From: Scytonema sp035967975
Lineage (GTDB): Bacteria > Cyanobacteriota > Cyanobacteriia > Cyanobacteriales > Nostocaceae
Assembly: GCA_035967975.1 (NCBI GenBank)
Contig: JAWQFQ010000001.1
Coordinates: 1-64,000, forward strand
Length of the DNA: 64,000 nucleotides
Direction of reading: 5' to 3'
The notes under the pieces were generated by a model. The model did no database searches. It saw only the letters and a list, made by a program, of their open reading frames with translations, and was not told the DNA's origin. Made by a program: the position numbers and the translations under genes. Shown in pieces: positions 26,525 through 33,907 of this stretch (positions are counted from its first letter, which is position 1; the number at the start of each line of letters is the position of its first letter).

Positions 26525-28813
26525 ATGGCGAAGTTAGTTGTTCTCAAGTTGGATGGTGATTTAGAAGACCAAGGATTTCGGGTGACACTAGAAATTGGTT
26601 CAGATTCTACTCGCCCAGAAATAGAAATCTCTGGCTACTTACCACCTGCACCCGACTTGGCTACCTACTTATGTCAATGGCAGATGAAGTATCGCAGTTT
26701 AGGGATGCCAAGTCGTATCAAGCCACAAGAAATTATTTATGATGGTTCTATCAACACACGACTCATAGAATGCCGTAAAATAGCTAAGATTGTGAGCGAT
26801 CGCCTACAGAAGTGGCTTGATTCTGAGGACTTTCGCTGTATAAGTAACACACTACGTGAAGAATTAAAACGAGATGAAACAATTCGATTCTTATTCCGCA
26901 CCGATAATGATGAATTACAGAGAATTCCCTGGCATTTATGGGACTTCTTCCATAGATACTCATCAGCAGAATTTGCCCTAACGACAACAGCCTCTCAAAC
27001 TCCTCCAAAACCACCGCGCAAACCCAAAGTCAGAGTTTTAGCGATTTTGGGCAATAGCAGTGGGATTAATGTTCAACTTGACCGTCAGTTGTTAGAAAAT
27101 TTACCAAGTGCCGAAACAGTTTTTCTAGTAGAACCACAACGTCAAGAGCTAAACAATTATCTTTGGCAGCAATGGGATATCTTATTTTTTGCAGGACATA
27201 GTGAAACGGCTAATAATCAAGGTAGAATTTATATCAATAAATCCGATAGTTTATCAATTGAACAGTTAGAATACGGTTTAAAAAAAGCCATTGAACAAGG
27301 TTTACAGCTAGCCATTTTTAACTCCTGTGATGGTTTGGGATTAGCATGGCAGTTAACTTCTTTAAACATCCCGCAAATGATTGTCATGCGGGAACCCATA
27401 CCAGATGAAGTCGCACAAGAATTTTTGAAGCATTTTCTGATAGCTTTTTCTAGTGGGAAATCTCTGTATCTAGCTTCACGAGAAGCAAGAGAAAAGCTAC
27501 AAGGTTTAGAGGGTAAATTTCCCAATGCGACATGGTTACCAGTCATTTTCCAAAATCCCAGAGTTGTCCCGCCCAGTTGGAAAGAATTAAGCACTCCAAA
27601 AATTGACCCTAAACGTCATTTTCTGAGCGTATTTATGGTCAGCGTACTTGTCACAGCAATTGTCATGGGAGTGAGGTATCTAGGAATGTTACAACCTTCA
27701 GAATTACAGGCTTATGACCATCTCATGCAACTGCGACCAGCAATTGAAAGCTCAGATCCGCGTCTGCTGATAGTGGCTATTGATGAAGCAGATATTCGTT
27801 ACCAGTACCAACAGGAAATGCAAGGGCGAGGGTCGCTCTCAGATCAAGCACTTGCTCAATTGTTGCAGAAACTAGAGCAGTCTCAACCAACAACTATCGG
27901 TCTAGATATTTATCGTGATTTTAGTGCAGACCCCAATTATCCGGATTTGATTGCTCGCCTAAAGCAGGATGACCGTATTTTTGCGGTGTGTAAAGTTTCT
28001 GCTGATTTTGATGGCGCACCAGATGGTATTCACCCCCCTAACGAAGTTCCAATAGAACGTCAGACCTTTAGTGATTTTGTAGTAGATGACGATGAGGTTC
28101 CACGTCGGCAATTATTGTATTTAACTCCCTCTCTAAAATCTTCCTGTACTGCAGAGAACGCTTTCAGTCTTCAGCTTGCACGCCATTATTTGCTTTCTAA
28201 AGGTATCAAAGCAGATATTACTCGACAAGGGTACTTAAAAATTGGCAACGTTTTGTTTAAACCATTAAAGGAACACACTGGCGGTTACCAAACAGTGGAT
28301 ACATCAGGATATCAAGTACTACTGAATTATCGTTCGCTACGTCCTCAGGAAAACATTGCCGAAACTGTATCTTTAAGAGATATCCTTAATAACAGTCACC
28401 AAATTAACTTTGCATTATTAAAGAATCGTATTGTCCTTATTGGCGTAACAGCCCCAAGTACTGCCGATCATTGGAAAACTCCGTTTCATCAAAAGAAAAT
28501 ACCAGGAGTGCTCGTACAAGCCCATATGGTCAGCCATATTCTCAGTGCTATTGAGGATAGTAGACCTTTGTTGTGGTGGTGGTCTGGGTCAGTGGAAGCA
28601 CTCTGGGTTTGGGTATGGTCTTTAGTGGGAGGAATGATAGCATGGCACTACTCAAAGCCAGAGTACCTTGGTTTAGCAGTAGCTGGAGCGCTACTATTAT
28701 TATTTGCAACTTGTTTTAGCACCTTTACACAGTCTGGGTGGATACCACTAGTTCCACCTGCCTTGACATTAATATTAACGGCTATGGCTGTGGTGTGGAA
28801 AATACGAAGATAA
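26525..28813 (+). CDS. CHAT-CHASE2 membrane protein
   Basis: 762 aa. Residues about 1-350 form a CHAT (caspase-like) protease domain with the expected dyad: His225 in LFFAGHSETANNQG and Cys268 in LAIFNSCDGLGLA. A membrane helix follows at about 366-386 (FLSVFMVSVLVTAIVMGVRY). A CHASE2 sensor then runs to about 670 (LLIVAIDEADIRYQYQQEMQ, GLDIYRDFSADPNYPDLI, RIVLIGVTAPSTADHWKTPF). Three C-terminal helices end the protein with no output domain after them. The likely topology is CHAT in the cytoplasm and CHASE2 outside, so an external signal could control a cytoplasmic protease. The gap to DUF1822 is 135 bases; DUF928 follows 65 bases later. Confidence 0.88.
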   Translation: MAKLVVLKLDGDLEDQGFRVTLEIGSDSTRPEIEISGYLPPAPDLATYLCQWQMKYRSLGMPSRIKPQEIIYDGSINTRLIECRKIAKIVSDRLQKWLDSEDFRCISNTLREELKRDETIRFLFRTDNDELQRIPWHLWDFFHRYSSAEFALTTTASQTPPKPPRKPKVRVLAILGNSSGINVQLDRQLLENLPSAETVFLVEPQRQELNNYLWQQWDILFFAGHSETANNQGRIYINKSDSLSIEQLEYGLKKAIEQGLQLAIFNSCDGLGLAWQLTSLNIPQMIVMREPIPDEVAQEFLKHFLIAFSSGKSLYLASREAREKLQGLEGKFPNATWLPVIFQNPRVVPPSWKELSTPKIDPKRHFLSVFMVSVLVTAIVMGVRYLGMLQPSELQAYDHLMQLRPAIESSDPRLLIVAIDEADIRYQYQQEMQGRGSLSDQALAQLLQKLEQSQPTTIGLDIYRDFSADPNYPDLIARLKQDDRIFAVCKVSADFDGAPDGIHPPNEVPIERQTFSDFVVDDDEVPRRQLLYLTPSLKSSCTAENAFSLQLARHYLLSKGIKADITRQGYLKIGNVLFKPLKEHTGGYQTVDTSGYQVLLNYRSLRPQENIAETVSLRDILNNSHQINFALLKNRIVLIGVTAPSTADHWKTPFHQKKIPGVLVQAHMVSHILSAIEDSRPLLWWWSGSVEALWVWVWSLVGGMIAWHYSKPEYLGLAVAGALLLLFATCFSTFTQSGWIPLVPPALTLILTAMAVVWKIRR

Positions 28814-28878
28814 AATTCCGAAATACAAGTATTGCGTCTTGAAGTCATATAGTAATATTGGCATTTGGACACTTAATT

Positions 28879-29661
28879 ATGAAACTTGCTGGCGTTATTC
28901 CTGTGATACTCCTTTGTCTTGCAAGTCACTCCTCACAAGTGCATGCACAAGTTACTCAACCCGACAAAAATTTTAATATAAATACACAAAATCGCCTTGG
29001 AAAATTGAACTTTCCACGCACTGGCTCACCTGTCGGACGCCGCCAAGGAGGAGCAAGGCGTAACGGCTGTCCAGATGTGAAACAACCTGTTACTGCTTTG
29101 GTACCAGGAGAGAAAACTCTAAACAATGAATCGGTATCTTTTTTAGCACTGACAGTTTCTGAATATCCAACCTTTTGGGTTTACACACCTGAGTTATCCA
29201 CTAACCTCCGCAACGGAGAGTTTGTGTTTCAAGATGAGAGGGGCAAAAATATTTACAAAACACCTTTAACACTACCAGAGAAATCTGGTGTCATCGGCAT
29301 TAGCCTACCACAACAACCTGAATATGCCCTCAGGACAAACAATAAATATCAATGGTATTTTAAAATTTATTGTGGCAATCCAGAAAATACATCAAATTAT
29401 TATTATGTTAAAGCATGGGTGCAAAAAGTCGCCCTCACCCCCAACCTTGAAAGTCAGTTAAAGGCAGCAAAACCAAAAGAATACACTGCCTATACTGCCA
29501 ATCAAATTTGGCAGGATGCTTTAACGAATTTGGCTGAACTGCGCCGTAACAACTCAAATTCGCCTGGACTTGGACGGGATTGGAATGATTTATTAAAAGC
29601 TGTTGGCTTGGAAGAATTTGCCACTGCGCCCATTGTTGGGCGTTATGGTTCGGAAAGATAA
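28879..29661 (+). CDS. DUF928 family secreted protein
   Basis: 260 aa from the preferred ATG at 28879; the TTG at 28858 would add seven residues ahead of the signal peptide. The leader MKLAGVIPVILLCLASHSSQ ends at VHA-QVT, a good signal-peptidase site, so the product is periplasmic. The DUF928 pattern is clear: CPDVKQPVTALVPGE, SEYPTFWVYTP, GIISLPQQPEY-type segment, KYQWYFKIYC with a second Cys, and VKAWVQKV. DUF928 genes usually sit beside CHASE2/CHAT and hemagglutinin-like genes in cyanobacteria, as here. Function unknown. Confidence 0.85.
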   Translation: MKLAGVIPVILLCLASHSSQVHAQVTQPDKNFNINTQNRLGKLNFPRTGSPVGRRQGGARRNGCPDVKQPVTALVPGEKTLNNESVSFLALTVSEYPTFWVYTPELSTNLRNGEFVFQDERGKNIYKTPLTLPEKSGVIGISLPQQPEYALRTNNKYQWYFKIYCGNPENTSNYYYVKAWVQKVALTPNLESQLKAAKPKEYTAYTANQIWQDALTNLAELRRNNSNSPGLGRDWNDLLKAVGLEEFATAPIVGRYGSER

Positions 29662-29994
29662 TTGGTAAGGGTTCAGCCATCAGCTTTCATGAGCTATAGG
29701 GGTGTTTAATTAGCTGAGCAAAAACGCCTAGAGAACGCCCGAAATGTGTTTCCAAGCTGACAGAAAAACGGCTAAAGTGCTGAACGCTGACGATAATTGT
29801 GCTTTTGTTGAAGTGGCGGGAACCATTGTGGAAAAAAGAATCGACTGTTATTTACCCTGTAAGAATCAAGCAAAAACTCATACGATATCTACTGTTGAAC
29901 CTTCTATGGGAGACACAGAAGGTCAGTGATAAGTAAACGTCTTGGTAGGGATACTCATTGCTCTCATCTCCTTGACCGGGCACAAAAGTCAGAC
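29662..29994. other. intergenic region, nothing convincing
   Basis: About 330 bases between the DUF928 gene and the convergent 79-aa gene. A 61-codon frame at 29744-29929 (plus strand) has no ribosome binding site or recognisable motif. No clear terminator hairpin. Confidence 0.4.
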
Positions 29995-30234
29995 TTAAGC
30001 CACGTCTTTAACCCAGTTGATTCCTTCAGAACACCACTGAATCAATAACCAGCGATTAGAATCTTTATCCAAAGCAGCCAGAACACGAAAGTTAAATACT
30101 TCCTGCCACACTTCCACACCATGCTGGTTGACAAAATCTGCCTCTAGGTCTTTGAACTGCTGCCATTGACGATTACCGATAGTGGTAAGTATAGGAATGA
30201 TAGCGGTAATTGGAATTTGGGTAGCTGCGGTCAT
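29995..30234 (-). CDS. small hypothetical protein
   Basis: 79 aa. It begins MTAATQIPITAIIPILTTIG, then a helix NRQWQQFKDLEADFVNQHGV and EVWQEVFNFRVLAALDKDSN, ending in a Trp-rich piece (RWLLIQWCSEGINWVKDVA). It looks like a real, folded small protein. It lies between the DUF928 and exoprotein genes and is transcribed in the direction opposite to the sigma operon. I do not recognise the family. Confidence 0.5.
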   Translation of the reverse strand: MTAATQIPITAIIPILTTIGNRQWQQFKDLEADFVNQHGVEVWQEVFNFRVLAALDKDSNRWLLIQWCSEGINWVKDVA

Positions 30235-30348
30235 TTTGGGTAATCCTTAAAAATACAAATGAACTGCATTGGCGGTTTTTTGGTGTTGATGATTTTAATC
30301 AACTGCTTGCCTTTGCGTCTGGCAAGTGCAAAACAAGCTAATTCTGTC

Positions 30349-33333
30349 TCAGTTCATTGATTTAAGGCAAGATACAGGGTTCTGCCATAAACTGTGAGGT
30401 GTTGTCGGTGCATTCGCAGTGAGAACGACCTCGCCTTTGGCGTTGAACGTCCACCCAGTCGCTTCAACAATGGTTTCTGGGGTGTGTTTTGTAGGATTTG
30501 TCGAGATAGATGGACTCTTATAGTTGTTAATGTTTGGGTTGAGACTAACCCAATCTACCTCTATAGCATCAGGAGTGAGAACATCTTTAGGGTTGGAGGG
30601 TAAGCCACCGCGTCCGGTGATGATGAAACTACTTTGGGCGTAATTCGGACTGTTGCAACCAGAGGCGACTTCAGTATCTACTGGTACTGATGGCAATTCA
30701 ACTAAGCCGCTATTCACGTCAACCTCAGGTCTGTTTAATTCTACAGTTCCGCTTAATGTTGGGTTTGTTTGCGAAATAGCTGTGATGTCATTCGTCAATA
30801 ATTGATTAGGGTCTAAATCGTCAGGACGCAATCTCTCCAGGTCTTGCCGACTCAGTGGTGCGATTCCGAAAATGTCAGTAGCTTTGATTGATACTCTCCC
30901 ACCACTACCACTAAACGCATTGGCAGTAATATCGCTATTTTCATCCGGGACTGCAACAACAAAACCTCTAGAGGCATTAATGGTAATATTACCACCATCT
31001 CCTCCTACACTACCAGTTCCTGCCGTAGTGGATATGAAACTCTGATTGCGTAAAAATAGTAAGTTGTTTATGTTTAATTGAATATTTCCGGCATCACCTG
31101 TACTATTGTCCCCAGTAGCGCTACTAACTTTTGAGTTATCAAGCTGAAAAGAATCAGCACTAATACGGATTACCCCGCCTTGTCCTCTACTATTTGTTCC
31201 CGTTGTGCTTAAAATATTTGCATCTCTGATAATCTGTAAAGACTTTGTGTTTAATTGAATACCCCCAGCATTACCAGTGCTATTGTCCCCAGTAGCGCTA
31301 CTAACTGTTGAGTTGTCTAGCTGAAAAGAATTAGTATTAATATTGATTACCCCGCCTTGTCCTGGGTTATCTGCTCCTGTTGTGCTTCTAATCGCTGCAT
31401 CTTGAACCTGCAAAGAATTTGCGTTAATGTTTATTGTACCAGCGTTCCCTGTACCTGATGTTTCAGTACTTAGAGAGACGCCTTTTTGTAATTTAAAAGA
31501 GTCTACAACATTGATATTGATTTCTCCTGCATTTCCCTGATTACTCGTGTTACTAAATACACGACTTCTGTTTTCAATCTGCAAAGAATTTGCGGAAACA
31601 TTAATTTTGCCACCGTTACCGATCCCCTGTGTTTGAGAATTTAGAAAAGCGTTATTTTTTAATATAAAAGAGCCGACAACATTGATATTGATTTCTCCTG
31701 CATTTCCTGTGCTATCGTTACTTGTCTGACTGAGAACTTCTGACTGTTGAATCAGGACGGAATTTGCATGAATACTGATGTTTCCACCATTGCTCTCCCC
31801 GTCATCTGTACTACTATTTATCTGTGTTCTATCTAAAATTTCCAATGAGCCTTCAACGTTAATTTTGATTTCCCCTGGTTGACCTGTGCCAAAAAGACGA
31901 CTCAATATAGCTGATTGTTCAGTCCTCAGAGAATTAGCACGAATATCTATTGTTCCAGCCTTCCCTTTTCCAGAGACGTCGGTTTGTATACCCGCAGACT
32001 TCATCGCCATTGGACCTGCAACGTTAATATTAATATCTCCAGCATCTCCTGTGCTTCCGTAGTATGCTAGACTACCGAAGCCTACAGTGTCTCCCTCATT
32101 ATCAATTAGCAAAGAATTTGCTACTATGTTGATTATTCCTGCATTTCCCTGGCTATAGGTATTCGTATTAAGACCCGCTCGATTCCTGAATATTAAAGAG
32201 TCTGCATTAATTAGAATTTCTCCAGCATTACCTATGCTCTCTTCCGCTGCAATATTCACTTCACTGTTATTCTCAAAAGTTATGTTTTTAGCATCTATTC
32301 TAATCAGTCCGCTATTCCCCGTACCGTAAGTATTAGAGTTGATAGTAGATTGATTGAGAGCTATAGAGTCGCCTTTTATACTAATTTCTCCACCATTGAT
32401 ACTACCTAAGGTATCTGCTAGTAAAAGTGATTGCTCACTCAAAGTTATATTCCTACCTGCGATCGCAATCCCTCCTCCACCATCTCCTGTAGTACTCACA
32501 AACGATTTTCCAGAAATCTGAATGTCGCCAAAACTGGCTATATCTTGATTATTAAAGTTCCAAGGTTGTTGAAGGTTAAAGGATTGATTGCTACCAACGC
32601 TGACAATTTCAATTTGTCCGGATGGTGCTTTGAGAATGCCACCTTCAAGGATAACATTTCCGCCAATCAGTCCTAAAGTTTGCCCTGATTTGACTTGCAA
32701 TCCCTCTTTTTCGGTGTTAACTGTGCCACGTTTGTCTTGACCACGGGTGCTGTTGGTAATATTTTCATAAATAACATCATGTCCCACTCCTTGGAGCGTA
32801 ATTTTTTCTGGATTGGAACCGAATTGCAATCCAATTGGCACACTGATAGTCAATAGGGGCGCAGACTGAGTATTGCTGGCGCTATACTCAAAACCATCTG
32901 CAAACTTTAGACCACTTGCTGTGCTAGCCAGAAATGAACCACCAACATCCAACCGCGCATTCGGACCAAAAACAATTCCATTGGGATTGATCAGAAATAA
33001 GTTGGCTGTACCACTACTGCGAATCAACCCGTCAATGTTGGATACAAACTTACCTGTTACCCTACCAATAACGTTTTGAATATCAGCAGGATTGTTAAAA
33101 AAAGCTGTACTTCCGGTTGGGACAGAGAACTGTTGAAAGCTGTGGAATAAATTGCTTCCTGCTTGGGTTCCCCCTGTAATGTTGGAGGTGTTCCCGTCTG
33201 GTGTAACTATAGTATTATTCGGTAAAGTTCCATCTGATGATATTTGAGCTTGCACGCTATTTGCAGAAAAACCACACGCAGCAGTTATTGCGATTCCAAT
33301 CAACCAGCACCAACGAGAATTGATGGTAGACAT
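30349..33333 (-). CDS. filamentous hemagglutinin-type secreted exoprotein (TpsA-like)
   Basis: 994 aa. A signal peptide (about 1-29, ending SVQA-QIS) leads into a two-partner-secretion domain (about 30-270): GTLPNNTIVTP, GTQAGSNLFHSFQQFSV and NLFLINPNGIVFGPNARLDV with the NPNGI motif. A long array of beta-helix repeats of the type GNAGTININANSLQVQ fills the middle. The C-terminus has a conserved GC and FIITGRGGLPSNPKD block. It should be exported by Sec and then across the outer membrane by an FhaC/ShlB-type partner, which is not in this window. Role probably adhesion or surface coat. A longer paralogue lies at 47757-51251. Confidence 0.9.
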   Translation of the reverse strand: MSTINSRWCWLIGIAITAACGFSANSVQAQISSDGTLPNNTIVTPDGNTSNITGGTQAGSNLFHSFQQFSVPTGSTAFFNNPADIQNVIGRVTGKFVSNIDGLIRSSGTANLFLINPNGIVFGPNARLDVGGSFLASTASGLKFADGFEYSASNTQSAPLLTISVPIGLQFGSNPEKITLQGVGHDVIYENITNSTRGQDKRGTVNTEKEGLQVKSGQTLGLIGGNVILEGGILKAPSGQIEIVSVGSNQSFNLQQPWNFNNQDIASFGDIQISGKSFVSTTGDGGGGIAIAGRNITLSEQSLLLADTLGSINGGEISIKGDSIALNQSTINSNTYGTGNSGLIRIDAKNITFENNSEVNIAAEESIGNAGEILINADSLIFRNRAGLNTNTYSQGNAGIINIVANSLLIDNEGDTVGFGSLAYYGSTGDAGDININVAGPMAMKSAGIQTDVSGKGKAGTIDIRANSLRTEQSAILSRLFGTGQPGEIKINVEGSLEILDRTQINSSTDDGESNGGNISIHANSVLIQQSEVLSQTSNDSTGNAGEININVVGSFILKNNAFLNSQTQGIGNGGKINVSANSLQIENRSRVFSNTSNQGNAGEININVVDSFKLQKGVSLSTETSGTGNAGTININANSLQVQDAAIRSTTGADNPGQGGVININTNSFQLDNSTVSSATGDNSTGNAGGIQLNTKSLQIIRDANILSTTGTNSRGQGGVIRISADSFQLDNSKVSSATGDNSTGDAGNIQLNINNLLFLRNQSFISTTAGTGSVGGDGGNITINASRGFVVAVPDENSDITANAFSGSGGRVSIKATDIFGIAPLSRQDLERLRPDDLDPNQLLTNDITAISQTNPTLSGTVELNRPEVDVNSGLVELPSVPVDTEVASGCNSPNYAQSSFIITGRGGLPSNPKDVLTPDAIEVDWVSLNPNINNYKSPSISTNPTKHTPETIVEATGWTFNAKGEVVLTANAPTTPHSLWQNPVSCLKSMN

Positions 33334-33447
33334 ATAGCAGCACCATGACTTAGTTAAGTTCTAATTCTGTGTCTGATTCTTATTCTCTACTTTTTTCCTG
33401 TGCCTAGAGACAAATGCAAACTTCTGTCACAACTAATTTTGATACGG

Positions 33448-33495
33448 ACCTCTCCAAGCGCGAAAATTGCAAGTTGAGCACGTTGGAGTGCTTGT
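33448..33495 (-). pseudogene. fragment of a CHAT C-terminus
   Basis: A minus-strand frame reads LQALQRAQLAIFALGEVRI. This matches ALQHAQLAIF at the C-terminus of the intact TPR-CHAT protein 0.5 kb away, both as protein and over about 35 bases of DNA. It ends exactly where the MITE-like element begins. Confidence 0.5.
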
Positions 33496-33585
33496 AATAC
33501 TGCAAGGGATACAATTGATGAGGAGCTAGAAACCCGGTATCTTGGAGATAACGGGTTTCTAATTGTCGCTATCCCTTGTAGTATT
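33496..33585. repeat. MITE-like element, AATACTGCAAGGGATA family, copy 1
   Basis: 90 bp with terminal inverted repeats AATACTGCAAGGGATA and TATCCCTTGTAGTATT (one mismatch). The AGAAACCCGGTATCT core hairpin lies in the middle. A second copy with a degenerate right end is at 51311-51399. Confidence 0.75.
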
Positions 33586-33604
33586 GAGAGTGGAGTAACA
33601 ACAG

Positions 33605-33838
33605 ATGACTCAAGCAATTGGTATCGAACAAATCATCACGGAAAAGGTGAAAAACCTTTCCCAAGAAAAACAGCAACAGGTGCTTGACTTTATAGATTTT
33701 CTGCTCCTCAAATCACAATTGGTGGAGTTTAAACATTCTGATGGCACTCCAATGTCTGTATTGGAAGCAGCAGGGGACTTAGTTGGCTGTGTGGAAGGTT
33801 CCGGTGATTTGTCTCTAAAAGGACATAAAGCCGAATGA
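33605..33838 (+). CDS. DUF2281 family protein, orphan antitoxin-like
   Basis: 77 aa. The N-terminus IEQIITEKVKNLSQEKQQQV then LDFIDFLLLKSQLVEF is the DUF2281/VapB-like helical pattern. The tail VLEAAGDLVGCVEGSGDLS is the toxin-binding style seen in antitoxins of PIN-domain pairs. No PIN toxin follows; the next gene is the convergent CHAT gene. It is therefore an orphan. Soluble. Confidence 0.7.
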   Translation: MTQAIGIEQIITEKVKNLSQEKQQQVLDFIDFLLLKSQLVEFKHSDGTPMSVLEAAGDLVGCVEGSGDLSLKGHKAE

Positions 33839-33907
33839 AGCAAAATGTTCGCATTTGATACTTTACTTGTTGCATGCGCTGAAGCGCAACTACGAACAAA
33901 GATGATA

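Noticed and set aside
29744..29929. 61-codon frame on the plus strand
   Set aside because: No ribosome binding site, no motif, composition not convincing; left as non-coding.
33387..33617. 76-codon minus-strand frame as a gene
   Set aside because: It joins a MITE-like element to a CHAT fragment; only the short CHAT part is meaningful.
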